Shown here piece by piece: positions 45,717 to 54,736 of a stretch of 64,000 nucleotides of DNA (its first letter is position 1; the number at the start of each line of letters is the position of its first letter). The DNA comes from Candidatus Methylospira mobilis (GTDB taxonomy: Bacteria; Pseudomonadota; Gammaproteobacteria; Methylococcales; Methylococcaceae): contig NZ_CP044205.1 in the NCBI RefSeq assembly GCF_009498235.1, positions 863,716-927,715 of the forward strand, in the 5' to 3' direction. The notes under the pieces are model-generated. The model ran no database searches and was not told where the DNA came from. It saw only the letters and a list, made by a program, of their open reading frames with translations. Made by a program: the position numbers and the translations under genes.

Positions 45717-46820
45717 TTAGATGAAATTAATATGCTGCACATCCTGTTTAACCAGCTTGTCGAGGTAACGGTTTACTTCGTCCATACGGCAATTCAGACG
45801 GCACTCGTGGATATCGAGTTCTTCGCGTACATAGCGGAAGTTTTTGCGGCGGGCTTCACCCTCCCAAATATCGCGAAAGGGAGATTCATTGATATTGCCG
45901 TACTCAAAACGAGGGTCGAGTAGATAGGCGCTGCATCCATACACCGCTCCGGTTGACATGATATAGGCCCAGAAGGCCGGAGTGGCCTGGCAACGATTAT
46001 AGCGATGCGCATCGCCCTCGTCGTGCTTCTTCATGGTGTTCTCGCGGTAGACTACATTGAAGCGGTCCGTATTCAACGCCGCCAATTGTGATTGCAGTTC
46101 GGCATAGCCTTGATAATCGATATCCTGATAGCGTTGGGTCACGCTGAAAGCGTGTTGAGAATAGGGTTTGATCACCAGATAGTCCAAACCGATCTCGTCG
46201 CGGCAAATAAGGGCCAGCCTCTCCACCTCGGCGGCATTTTCCGGCAGCAGCAATATCTGGGCGCCAAGCACGCAGGAGTAGCCGCCCTGACGGCGCGCCT
46301 CCACCATGCGCTTGAGGTTGGCCTGCACCCGCTCGAATTCGCGTTCCTTGGTTTGGTGGATCCGGGAGTAAGTTTCCGAGGTTCCCGCATTCACCGATGC
46401 CTTGATCCACGACATCAACGGCAATGCGCGCTCGACAAAAGCGTCGGAAAGTATGGAAGCGTTGGTGGTCATCGCGGTATCGATTCCTGCGGCTGACGCG
46501 GCCATCACCATGCGGTCGATTTCCGGGTGCAGCATGGGTTCACCTTCCCCGGCGAACATCACGCTCTTCACGCCTTGCCGGCCCATCTCCGTCAAAGCGC
46601 GCTCGATGACTCCCAAAGGCAGGCGGACAGGTTTGTAGCCGATGTAATCAACGGCGCAAAAGGTGCAACGGTGATTACAGGCGCCTACCGGCGATATCTC
46701 CACATAGAGCGGGTAGATTGTTTTCATCTTCTCCCAGTCGTCTCCGGCGTCGAGAAATTGCGCTACCCGACGGGGGTGGTAGATGAGTTTGTGACTGTCA
46801 ATGGCGTAGCGGTCGGACAT
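45717..46820 (-). CDS. Radical SAM protein with SPASM-like C-terminus
   Basis: 367 residues from MSDRYAIDSHKLIYHPRR. The radical SAM cluster motif is CNHRCTFC (Cys48, 52, 55) after LYVEISPVGA. FAGEGEPMLHPEID follows, as in oligosaccharide- or peptide-modifying radical SAM enzymes. The C-terminal third has CQATPAF..., MSTGAVYGCSAYL, EYGNINESPFRDIWEG and CRLNCRMDEVNRYLD, a SPASM-like second Fe-S site. It is the last gene of the six-gene cassette and starts 11 bases after the E1 beta stop. The substrate is unknown; a sugar or a protein side chain is possible. Confidence 0.82.
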   Translation of the reverse strand: MSDRYAIDSHKLIYHPRRVAQFLDAGDDWEKMKTIYPLYVEISPVGACNHRCTFCAVDYIGYKPVRLPLGVIERALTEMGRQGVKSVMFAGEGEPMLHPEIDRMVMAASAAGIDTAMTTNASILSDAFVERALPLMSWIKASVNAGTSETYSRIHQTKEREFERVQANLKRMVEARRQGGYSCVLGAQILLLPENAAEVERLALICRDEIGLDYLVIKPYSQHAFSVTQRYQDIDYQGYAELQSQLAALNTDRFNVVYRENTMKKHDEGDAHRYNRCQATPAFWAYIMSTGAVYGCSAYLLDPRFEYGNINESPFRDIWEGEARRKNFRYVREELDIHECRLNCRMDEVNRYLDKLVKQDVQHINFI

Positions 46821-46830
46821 GGTATTTTTC

Positions 46831-47916
46831 TCAGAAAGGGCCGCGAAATTCACGTTGAGGAACATCGTGTGGCGTGGTTCTGTACAGTCGGCTGACGAGC
46901 TCGGTATCAGGCACCGCAGCATTGAGGTGGGATACTATTGCGCGGGCAACGTGAAGCGCATCCGGGTAGTAATCCTTGCTAAGGTGGTGCGAGGTCGGTG
47001 CGGGTATATCCGGTAGCGCTATACGTAGTGGCGGACGCCGTAAGGAACCGAATACCGTTTCGGTGACGCTCGCAACCAATTCGCCGGCAATGCCGCCGGT
47101 TTTCCATGCCGTGTCGATTACAATCAGCACGCCGCTGTTTTTGACCGATCCAATGACAGTGGCTATATCGAGAGGCCGAACCGCTCGCGCGTCGATTACT
47201 TCAAGCTCGATTCCCAGCTCGGCCAACGCTGTTGCGGCCAGCAGCGTCTCGACCACCATGAAGGAAAAGGCCACCACAGTGGCGTCCTTGCCATGACGAC
47301 GAATCGCGGCTTTATCGAGGGGGACGGTGTAGGGCTGTGTCGGTACGTCGTCAGCAATGCCGTGCAGCCAGCGATGTTCGATAAAAATCACCGGGTTGTC
47401 ATCGCGGATTGCCGCAAGCAACATTCCCTTCGCATCATGTCCGCTTGACGGCATCACCACTTTGAGTCCCGGCACATGGGCGAACAAACCCTGTAAGCTT
47501 TGCGCATGCTGCGGTCCCTGCCCCCACCCTCGGCCAACTATTGCGCGAACCACCAACGGTACGCTGACTTGTCCGGCGAACATGTAACGCCATTTGGCTG
47601 CGTTGTTTACGAGCTGATCCATGCACAATAGAGTGAAATCGATACGCTGATGCACCATAACCGGCCGTAAGCCGGAAATGGCTGCGCCGATGCAAATACC
47701 CGTCATGCCGTTTTCGGCAATCGGCATGTCAAAAACCCGCGAGGCGCCGAAACGTTCCTTGAGACCTGAAGTGGTGCCGAAAATTCCCTTGGGATCAGGC
47801 ACCCCTTCGCCGATCAGGATTACGCGTTCATCCTCGGCCATGGCCTGCTCCAGCGCCTCACGAATCGCTTCGGCATGGGTTATTTGGCGCGTATTGGCTG
47901 TATTCGTTTCAGGCAT
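46831..47916 (-). CDS. 2-oxoacid dehydrogenase-type E1 beta subunit
   Basis: 361 residues from MPETNTANTRQITHAEAIRE. Transketolase-like pyrimidine-binding domain: GEGVPDPKGIFGTTSGLKER, VFDMPIAENGMTGICIGAAI, SGLRPVMVHQRIDF, GRGWGQGPQHAQSLQGLFAH. The C-terminal transketolase domain has LEVIDARAVRPLDIATVIGS. With the adjacent alpha subunit it makes a thiamine diphosphate enzyme. No E2 or E3 gene is present, so it probably does not feed acyl-CoA synthesis; a role in sugar or ketol chemistry for surface glycans is inferred from the neighbours. The start overlaps the E1 alpha stop by eight bases. Confidence 0.85.
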   Translation of the reverse strand: MPETNTANTRQITHAEAIREALEQAMAEDERVILIGEGVPDPKGIFGTTSGLKERFGASRVFDMPIAENGMTGICIGAAISGLRPVMVHQRIDFTLLCMDQLVNNAAKWRYMFAGQVSVPLVVRAIVGRGWGQGPQHAQSLQGLFAHVPGLKVVMPSSGHDAKGMLLAAIRDDNPVIFIEHRWLHGIADDVPTQPYTVPLDKAAIRRHGKDATVVAFSFMVVETLLAATALAELGIELEVIDARAVRPLDIATVIGSVKNSGVLIVIDTAWKTGGIAGELVASVTETVFGSLRRPPLRIALPDIPAPTSHHLSKDYYPDALHVARAIVSHLNAAVPDTELVSRLYRTTPHDVPQREFRGPF

Positions 47917-48880
47917 ACAAATATCTCGGCAAGTCTTCGTATTGCGGGACAGCTCCAGCCTGCGCGGCGATGAATGCTGTTGCGATTTCCTCGGCGATTT
48001 CACGCTCGGCATTTGCCACAAAGGTTTGACCTTCGGGCGTGGCGCCCAATGCCGTGGCAAGCCGTTTAACCGGGCAGGCGTCTATCCACTTGGCTATCTC
48101 CGTTTCCGGGCGATATCCGAGCGCATCATCACTATTCGGGCCGCAATGCTCTTTCCAACGATAGGTCGGGCACTCAATGAATACCGGACCGCTTCCTGCG
48201 CGCAAGGCGGCAACTGCGCCGGCTGCGGCCTCGAATACGGCCATCGCATCGTTACCGTCGGCGGTCATGGCCTTGCATCCGCTGGCGGCAGCAACCATAT
48301 GGATAGGCCGTTTCGGCTGGCGCGTGGATAGCTGCGTATAGCATGCGTAGAGATTGTTCTCGCAAACGAACAGCACGGGCAGTCGGTGCAAAGCCGCGAA
48401 GTTGATGGATTCGAATACCGCGCCTTCCTCGAAGGTACCTTCTCCAAAAAACACGGCAATGATCCTGTTTTCGCCACGCAGGCTTGCCGCCCAGGCGGCG
48501 CCGACCGCCAAGGGTACCGTCGCTCCGACTATAGGCACGGCGCCCAGGAATCCGGCGGCCAGATCTATCATGTGCATCGATCCGCCGACGCCTTTGCAGC
48601 AGCCTTCGGCTTTGCCGTAAAGTTCAGCCAGCATGGCGGTCAGATCGCCGCCTTTGGCGAGGTAGTGCGCATGGGCCCGATGGTTGCTAAAAACCCCGTC
48701 CTGACTTGCCAATGTAGCGCATACTCCCGCCGCCACCGCTTCCTGACCGATAGACAGATGTACCGGACAGCGCATTTCCTGTGCCGCGTAATGCTCGGCG
48801 ATGGCCTCCTCCACCCGGCGAATACGCAGCACCGTGCGATAGAGTGACTTTATGTGGCCAGTGGTAGCAGCGTTATTCAT
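47909..48880 (-). CDS. 2-oxoacid dehydrogenase-type E1 alpha subunit (ThDP-dependent)
   Basis: 323 residues. The thiamine diphosphate-binding segment is FFGEGTFEEGAVFESINFAA, LHRLPVLFVCENNLYACYTQ. Others: PVHLSIGQEAVAAGVCATL, SNHRAHAHYLAKGGDL and GVGGSMHMIDLAAGFLGAVP, which are typical of E1 alpha. It is shorter than pyruvate dehydrogenase E1 alpha and closer to acetoin-type subunits. It overlaps the GT9 gene by four bases (ATGA) and the E1 beta gene by eight. Confidence 0.87.
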   Translation of the reverse strand: MNNAATTGHIKSLYRTVLRIRRVEEAIAEHYAAQEMRCPVHLSIGQEAVAAGVCATLASQDGVFSNHRAHAHYLAKGGDLTAMLAELYGKAEGCCKGVGGSMHMIDLAAGFLGAVPIVGATVPLAVGAAWAASLRGENRIIAVFFGEGTFEEGAVFESINFAALHRLPVLFVCENNLYACYTQLSTRQPKRPIHMVAAASGCKAMTADGNDAMAVFEAAAGAVAALRAGSGPVFIECPTYRWKEHCGPNSDDALGYRPETEIAKWIDACPVKRLATALGATPEGQTFVANAEREIAEEIATAFIAAQAGAVPQYEDLPRYLYA

Positions 48881-49878
48881 GGTTCTATGTCTTTCGTGTT
48901 TACAGCGGGCCAGGCCTGTTCAGCCAGCAGGCCAAGGGCGGCTTGATGAACGCTTTCCACTGAAATATGGGTTATGCATGGTGTTTCTTTAGGGCAGAAC
49001 GTTTCGAGACAAGGTATGCAATCCCAGTCGAGAGGCGGCATAATTTTGGTGAGAAGTTTCCCCGACACTTCGCTTGCAATAGTTGGCCCGAAAAGACCTA
49101 CCACGGGTTTGCCCAGCGCCAGGGCAATGTGCAGGCCAAGTGAATCGTTGGTAACAACGACGCGACAGCTGGCGATCCATTCTATATAGTTTTCCATGTC
49201 GTTTTCACCCTGCTGCCAGCAAACCGAGTGCTCTTTCGATAGCTTATCATAAAGGCTTTTCCATTGCGTTTCAGGCCAACGTTTGAGCGGAAACTTTTTA
49301 CCGATAAGGTGATTCAGGCCCACATCATAGCGGATTTCAGAGCGGGGACGGTAGCCGAGCAAATAGGGTTGGCCCGTATATTTGTGTCCCAGCATTTCAT
49401 AGAGAATTTCTGACCAGGATTTTGCTTTCTTGCGTTTGGCAGTCGAATCGGTGGTAAAGCTCAGTGCTTCGTCAGCATGGTCGTAGGCAACAGCAGAATG
49501 CGTTTGCGGATCGAGCCTGAACCCATAGCGTCTCCACGCCGGGATGCGGTCGGATACGGCGCAGATTCCGGGCTCTTTCTCGAAGTTGATAACGATATCG
49601 AACCATTCGGACAGCAGTAAATGCGGTGTGAATGCGTTCACCGTCAGCAAGCGGTGGATATGGGTGTTGCCCTTCAGCAATGGTATGCCTTTTTTGTCTA
49701 CCAGCCAGGTGACCTGAAAATGCTCGGGCGGAAACAAATGCAGGATCACCGTGGTTCGAAGGATATCCCCCAGACTGACCATACCGCTGTCATCTGGGTC
49801 CAGCGTCTCGCTATACCCCGGTTTGATGACGAGCACGCGTTTGAGTTTCTCGCCGGCAGTTGTTTGAGTCTCGTGCAT
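48877..49878 (-). CDS. Glycosyltransferase family 9 (heptosyltransferase-like)
   Basis: 333 residues, GT-B fold. KRVLVIKPGYSETLDPDDSG, LGDILRTTVILHLFP and VTWLVDKKGIPLLKG form the N-terminal half. The C-terminal donor site has VVTNDSLGLHIALALGKPVV, GLFGPT, the mark of family GT9. It probably adds a heptose-like or related sugar to a lipid- or protein-linked acceptor. A pair of cysteine clusters near the end (DWDCIPCLETFCPKETPC) is common in GT9 members. It lies between a radical SAM gene and the E1 subunits in the same operon. Confidence 0.85.
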   Translation of the reverse strand: MHETQTTAGEKLKRVLVIKPGYSETLDPDDSGMVSLGDILRTTVILHLFPPEHFQVTWLVDKKGIPLLKGNTHIHRLLTVNAFTPHLLLSEWFDIVINFEKEPGICAVSDRIPAWRRYGFRLDPQTHSAVAYDHADEALSFTTDSTAKRKKAKSWSEILYEMLGHKYTGQPYLLGYRPRSEIRYDVGLNHLIGKKFPLKRWPETQWKSLYDKLSKEHSVCWQQGENDMENYIEWIASCRVVVTNDSLGLHIALALGKPVVGLFGPTIASEVSGKLLTKIMPPLDWDCIPCLETFCPKETPCITHISVESVHQAALGLLAEQAWPAVNTKDIEP

Positions 49879-49883
49879 GATTG

Positions 49884-51035
49884 TCAGCGGTCGGTGGGTG
49901 CAAAGAATCGGCTCGCCAGCTCCAGGTTGTCGATCTTGTCATAAAGACTTTCCGGCATGCGGATATTGCGAATCTCGACGGAGGTATGAGAGATGCCCTG
50001 ATCGTAATAGCTTTGGAAACGGTCGTTTTTGATCTTGGTGTCACAGCCGATGCAGCGCCCGTATTGATGGCAGGCGCGATAAACTTCCAGGTCGGACATC
50101 GCAAAATCAGGGTCCAACAGGTGCCCGACAGGCGCAAGGATCCGGCTGGAAAATATTCCCGCGCCGCTTTCCTTATACCGGAAGTCTTGCGCTTCCAGTG
50201 CTTCGAACTCCCTTAGCGGCCCGCCGCTAACCCAGCTTTGGTAAAGGTAGAAATGGCAGCCCCAGACGAAACCCAGCGGATCGATCAATAACTCGGTTGT
50301 ACGGCATTCGCAGCTTAGCGTCCTTGGGTGGATCCCGCCGGCAATCAGATCGGTTGAAAACGGATAGAGGTAATGGCCGTAAAGCTTACCGTCATGAAGA
50401 CCCAGGAATTCCTTGGTTTCGAAAGGCACCCGCCCGGCATAAATCGCTTCCATCTCGGCAGTTAACCGATTTTGGGGGTGAGCCACCATATAGATGCCGA
50501 CATCGCTGTCGGCTTTGACCGGAGACACGCGAAAGCCATAACGGGATAGCGCCTCGCAGCGAGCTACCAGCTCGGCGAAGCCGTGTCCGTGCCAGACACG
50601 GTTCATCTCTTCGGCGTGATAACTGACGCGTATCGATGGGTAGGGGGCATCCCGTTGAAGCTTGTGTTGCTGTCCGTTCAGGTTGTTGGCGAAAGCTTCG
50701 GGTTTCACGGGGAAATTCGTGAGCAGGTCGAAATAGTGCTGGGTTCCGGACAGTATCTGGCCTACCCCTTTGCTGCCCCAGTAAAGCATCGGTTCGCCGC
50801 CTTGCAGGGTGATCGGCAGGTCCTGACGGTACGGTATGCGGTTCAGCGCTCGCGTCCATTCGTCTGGCGTCAGGCAGATTCGCTGCGTTTTGGCCTTGAT
50901 TGGGAATAAACTTTCGCGTTGCCCTTTTTGTTCCGGATCGTTGATGCAGTAGCTGCAGCTCAAATTGCACTGGAGCGTGAGGAACGCCCCGACATAGTTC
51001 AGCGTATCGGGTAATTTGAGTTCTGGTAGCGTCAT
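49884..51035 (-). CDS. Radical SAM protein with C-terminal cysteine clusters
   Basis: 383 residues from MTLPELKLPDTLNYVGAFLT. The cluster motif CNLSCSYC (Cys23, 27, 30) follows immediately, then LPITLQGGEPMLYWGSKGVG. Further cysteines lie in TLSCECRTTELLIDPLGF, VWGCHFYLYQS and YRACHQYGRCIGCDTK, which suggests additional Fe-S clusters of the SPASM type. The ATG overlaps the stop of the TPR-GT41 gene (ATGA), so they are translationally coupled. A longer in-frame start inside that gene is unlikely. The substrate is unknown; coupling to a protein glycosyltransferase suggests a role in the same modification. Confidence 0.82.
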   Translation of the reverse strand: MTLPELKLPDTLNYVGAFLTLQCNLSCSYCINDPEQKGQRESLFPIKAKTQRICLTPDEWTRALNRIPYRQDLPITLQGGEPMLYWGSKGVGQILSGTQHYFDLLTNFPVKPEAFANNLNGQQHKLQRDAPYPSIRVSYHAEEMNRVWHGHGFAELVARCEALSRYGFRVSPVKADSDVGIYMVAHPQNRLTAEMEAIYAGRVPFETKEFLGLHDGKLYGHYLYPFSTDLIAGGIHPRTLSCECRTTELLIDPLGFVWGCHFYLYQSWVSGGPLREFEALEAQDFRYKESGAGIFSSRILAPVGHLLDPDFAMSDLEVYRACHQYGRCIGCDTKIKNDRFQSYYDQGISHTSVEIRNIRMPESLYDKIDNLELASRFFAPTDR

Positions 51036-53851
51036 AAGGTTTCCTCCGTCGATTTCCGCGTGCACCACTCCCGCCATAGCTGCCGGTATTCCTGCTCTAC
51101 GATTCGTGCGTATGCGGCCTGATCCCCGATGACCGATGAAGTAAAAATACCTCGAAGTTGCCGGCGGAGAGAGGCCAGGGATTGCAGGTCGCTTGCCTTT
51201 TGGACGGCGAGCTCGACGTATTGTTCCTGGCTTTCCGCGATCCAATCGGTTAATCCAAGTGTCGTCATGATCGAAGCCGACAGTCTTCCTACCGGGGTAG
51301 GCCAGCGCAGGGTGATCGCCGGCACTCCCATCATCAGGCCTTCCAGCGCTGTTACCCCGCCGCCATGCGGGAACGGGTCCAGCGCAATGTCGATCTGATT
51401 ATAAGCCTGCATATGCTCTGCCCATGACGAGCCCCCCCGTATGATAATCCTCTCTGCAGCCACTCCGTTAGCGGTGAAATGTCCGGTAATCCGTTCTCGG
51501 GTCAAGGCATCATCCAATTCTCTTGTTTTGAGAATCAGTCTGCTTTGGGGCAGCGCCAGCAATACTTCCGCCCATGCATGATAGGCGTATGTTGATATTT
51601 TCGATAAACGGTTGAGTGAGCCAAAGGTAACGATTCCGTCCGGCAAGGCGGGCAGTTCATTCACTTCCGGGAAGTTATCGGCAAAAAAAGATCCTACCAC
51701 GCTTGGCAGATACCTGATCTCTTCGCCGAAATAGCGTTTGTCTTCAGGCGGCACCATCACCGGGTCGGTCAGGAACACGTCCATAGCCCTCATCCCGGTA
51801 CCCGTCGCATAGCCCCAGGCGGTTATCTGGATCGGCGCCGGCTTGCGCGCGAAGATCAGCAGGCGGTGGTTTGCACTGTGTCCTGATAAGTCGACCAGAA
51901 TATCGATCCGGTCTTCTCTGATCATGCTCGCCGCAGCATCATCCGATAATTCGGCGATATTGCGCCAAACCGTTACGCTTTGCTTGAATAAATCGGTGTA
52001 TCTGTCTTCGCTTTCCTTGAAATTGTAGTAAGCAAAGACATCAAATTGCGAACGGTCATACTGGGTCAGCATGCCGCCGAAAACCCTTACCGCGGAATGG
52101 TCCCTGAAATCGGCGGATATATAGCCGATTCGCAGGCGGCGAGTGGGGGTGGGGTCGTTGCTATGATCTGCCTGCCGCCATAAGGACGCCGCGTGCACTT
52201 GGTCCCATTTCTTGCGCTCTTCATGCAGTTCGGCAAAATCAGCCGTGTCCGCCATATCCAGAAAAAAGATCAGGTTGCTATGCACTTCGACATAGTCCGG
52301 CTTGATTTCCAGCGCCCGGCGGCAACAGGCGATCGCCTCGTCCAGCCTGCCTTGCAGCTGGTATATTACTCCCAGGTTCATATAGGCTTCGACATAATCC
52401 GGATTGACAGAGAGCGCCTTCAGGTGATGGGCGCAGGCCTCTTCCAGATGGAATTGCCCCTGGAGTAGGCACCCCAGGTTGTTAAGCGACTGCAAAAATT
52501 CAGGATTGAAAAAGAGCGCACGCCGGTAACTCGCGATGGCCTCGTCCGTTTTACCTTGGGTTTGGAGAGCAAATCCGAGGTTGTGATGAGCTTCGACAAA
52601 GTCCGGGTTGATAGCGAGCGCCGCAAGGTGGCTGGCGATTGCTTCGTCCAGTTTTCCCTGGTTGTGCAAGCGAAGTCCCAGGTTGGCATACGCTTCCGCA
52701 CAGTCCGGATTCAACGCAATAGCCTGCCGATAGCTAGCCATTGCTTCGGCCTCATGCCCTTGATCCGCCTGCGCTATACCCAGGCGGTTATAGGTTGCGG
52801 CGGAATCCGGTTGGTATACGAGGCAGTTGCGGTAGCTCTCGATAGCTTCGTCCAGCTTGCCTTGACGGTAGAAAATGATCCCCAGGTTGAGATGTGCGTC
52901 CGCAAAGTCCGGTTTGATAGCGATCGCCTGTCGGTAACTGGCGATGGCTTGCTCATGCTCGCCCTGATCCCTGAATACATTGCCGAGGTTGTTATGCGCT
53001 TCGGCATAATCCGGTTTGACGGCGATCGACTGTTGGTATGCGGCGACCGCTTCGCTCAGTTTTTCTTGCGAGTGAAATATAACTCCGAGATTGTTATAAG
53101 CCTCGGCATAATCCGGCCGGTATGCGAGTGCTTTGCGGAAGCTGGCGATCGCTTCATCCGGTTTGTTTTGTGAACCCAGCGTATGCCCCAGGTTATAATG
53201 TACTTCCGATGAATCGGGCTTGAGCGCGAGTGCTTGCAGGTATTTCGCAAGCGCCTCATCCAGTTTGCCTTGATCTCTAAGCGCATTTCCCAGGTTACAT
53301 AGCGTATCGGCAGAGTCCGGTTTGAGGGCGAGCGCCTGTTGATAGTAGTCGATCGCTTCGTCCGTTTTGCCTTGATCCCTGAGTACATTTCCCAGATTAC
53401 CGAGTGTTTCGACGGAGCCGGGCCTGAGGTCTAGCGCTTTCCGGTAGCTGTCGGCCGCAGCATCCAGTTCGCCCTGAATTTTGAGAGTCAGTCCTAGGTT
53501 GTGGTAGGCGTCGACATAACCCGGTTCCAGCTCCAGCGCGCTACGGTAGCAGGCTATTGCCTCATCCAGATCGCCTTGAACTTTGAGCGCAAGCCCCAGG
53601 CAGTGATGCGCTTCGGCATAACCCGGTTTTATGTTAAGCGTCTCGCGAAACAGGGCGATGGCGCTTACCGTGTTTCCCATTTGGTAAGCAATCATGCCTG
53701 ATAGATACAGCGCATCGGGGTGACCGGGCTGTCGTTGCAATATTTGCTTGTAAATCGTTTCTGCCTGGACCAGATGTCCGGCGTTATGATGCGCCAGCGC
53801 TTCCTGAAGCAGGTCAACTGTTGCCGTTTGATGCATATCGGTTGTTTTCAT
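51032..53851 (-). CDS. TPR-GT41 (OGT/SPINDLY-like) protein glycosyltransferase
   Basis: 939 residues. About 15 TPR units of 34 residues cover residues 8-540 (consensus xEAHxNLGxxLxxQGKxDEAIASYRxALxxxPD). The C-terminal GT41 region (about 565-935) has RRLRIGYISADFRDHSAVRV, LVDLSGHSANHRLLIFARKP, APIQITAWGYATGTG, then FGSLNRLSKIS and LDPFPHGGGVTALEGLMMGV. Proteins of this type transfer sugars to Ser/Thr of target proteins in the cytosol. It heads a six-gene operon and lies upstream of flagellar genes, so flagellin is a likely target (inference). No signal peptide. Confidence 0.9.
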   Translation of the reverse strand: MKTTDMHQTATVDLLQEALAHHNAGHLVQAETIYKQILQRQPGHPDALYLSGMIAYQMGNTVSAIALFRETLNIKPGYAEAHHCLGLALKVQGDLDEAIACYRSALELEPGYVDAYHNLGLTLKIQGELDAAADSYRKALDLRPGSVETLGNLGNVLRDQGKTDEAIDYYQQALALKPDSADTLCNLGNALRDQGKLDEALAKYLQALALKPDSSEVHYNLGHTLGSQNKPDEAIASFRKALAYRPDYAEAYNNLGVIFHSQEKLSEAVAAYQQSIAVKPDYAEAHNNLGNVFRDQGEHEQAIASYRQAIAIKPDFADAHLNLGIIFYRQGKLDEAIESYRNCLVYQPDSAATYNRLGIAQADQGHEAEAMASYRQAIALNPDCAEAYANLGLRLHNQGKLDEAIASHLAALAINPDFVEAHHNLGFALQTQGKTDEAIASYRRALFFNPEFLQSLNNLGCLLQGQFHLEEACAHHLKALSVNPDYVEAYMNLGVIYQLQGRLDEAIACCRRALEIKPDYVEVHSNLIFFLDMADTADFAELHEERKKWDQVHAASLWRQADHSNDPTPTRRLRIGYISADFRDHSAVRVFGGMLTQYDRSQFDVFAYYNFKESEDRYTDLFKQSVTVWRNIAELSDDAAASMIREDRIDILVDLSGHSANHRLLIFARKPAPIQITAWGYATGTGMRAMDVFLTDPVMVPPEDKRYFGEEIRYLPSVVGSFFADNFPEVNELPALPDGIVTFGSLNRLSKISTYAYHAWAEVLLALPQSRLILKTRELDDALTRERITGHFTANGVAAERIIIRGGSSWAEHMQAYNQIDIALDPFPHGGGVTALEGLMMGVPAITLRWPTPVGRLSASIMTTLGLTDWIAESQEQYVELAVQKASDLQSLASLRRQLRGIFTSSVIGDQAAYARIVEQEYRQLWREWCTRKSTEETL
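52260..53790 (-). repeat. TPR-encoding 102-base repeats
   Basis: The DNA repeats at about 102-base steps because of the tandem TPR units in the gene. Neighbouring units are close in sequence (for example the NLGNxLRDQGKxDEA units), which invites recombination and copy-number change. Confidence 0.75.
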
Positions 53852-53970
53852 ATCCTAATGGTCAGCTCATCTGCGGTAAGAAGGAAGTTTGGTGCGTTAC
53901 GCAAGTGATTACCCAATTCAAGAGCAGGTTGATCGATTGCCTGTATCTTATACATGGTCATAGCATTTTC

Positions 53971-54372
53971 TCAGGCCATGTTAACCAGTGCCGCATGCTG
54001 TTCACTGTCACCGGGATAATCGTGTGCGAATTTGTTGCGGGTATTACGCGTATCCTGCCACGTTTCCGCGCACCGAATATATACCAGTTTCACCTGTCGG
54101 TTAAGCTCGTTTACCATAGGGCGTTCTTCATAGGGTTCCAACAGGTATGGCAGAATAGGCGGAAATAAACGGCTACCCGTCGCATCCTGCAGTTTGGTAA
54201 AACGCAAAGGTAATTGATCCAGGCTTTGCACCTGCGCATCAGTATTCAGTTCCATTCTTTCCCCTAATGTTATTGGCAAAATGGGGTTGAGCGCTTGGCG
54301 CAGATGATGGAAGTTGCGTTCGCATTCACGCCACGCGTCTTGCAGCCGCAGAAGTGAAATATTGTTGCTCAC
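53971..54372 (-). CDS. HepT-like HEPN protein, possibly truncated
   Basis: 133 residues from a GTG start that overlaps the mntA stop (GTGA). The C-terminal part has LRFTKLQDATGSRLFPPILP and the HEPN RNase motif R112-NKFA-H117 in TRNTRNKFAHDYPGD. This is the toxin half of HepT/MntA modules; it can cut RNA until modified by MntA. The protein stops soon after HAALVNMA, earlier than typical members, so it may be truncated. No flagellar role is implied by its location. Confidence 0.65.
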   Translation of the reverse strand: MSNNISLLRLQDAWRECERNFHHLRQALNPILPITLGERMELNTDAQVQSLDQLPLRFTKLQDATGSRLFPPILPYLLEPYEERPMVNELNRQVKLVYIRCAETWQDTRNTRNKFAHDYPGDSEQHAALVNMA

Positions 54373-54672
54373 AACAAAATACCTGTTTGTCCGGCAACGG
54401 AAAAAGTCGGGGGCGAGTTTTGCGCGAAGGGTAATCCGGCAACACAGCTATTTTTTTGCTTGCCAAGTATCGATTGGACTCCGGACAGGAATGAAACTTC
54501 CGCTCGCACTATTTCATCATCGACCTGAACGGCTTCGATCAAAAGATCGATGTCGCCTCCTCGCATACTGTCATCCGCTTTCGAGTCAAACAAGCATACA
54601 TGGGCTCCTGCACCAAAGATTTCTGTAACGGCTTGTGCGAATTATGCCGCGTTGTTGCCCGGTTAGGCGCAT
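54369..54672 (-). pseudogene. Frameshifted MntA-type nucleotidyltransferase antitoxin
   Basis: The ATG at 54672 begins MRLTGQQRGIIR. One extra base then shifts the frame, after which it continues as QAVTEIFGAGAHVCLFDSKA, DDSMRGGDIDLLIEAVQVDD and on to the stop at 54369. The nucleotidyltransferase motif GSRxDDxxRGGDIDL is recognisable, but GSR is changed to DSK. With one base removed the reading gives about 100 residues. It overlaps the HepT-like gene by four bases. The antitoxin looks inactive, so the toxin is probably harmless as well. Confidence 0.65.
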
Positions 54673-54736
54673 CGTTTTCATTATTTCGTACAAACCATAG
54701 CAATGGAAGAATCGCTATCAACGACAGCATTGGCAA

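Noticed and set aside
52260..53790. Regularly spaced DNA repeats that could suggest a CRISPR array
   Set aside because: The 102-base period encodes tandem TPR units in one continuous reading frame; there are no short repeats with unique spacers.
54539..54736. A 65-codon minus-strand frame starting with a hydrophobic stretch
   Set aside because: It overlaps the MntA-like gene in another frame; the MntA frame has clear family motifs.
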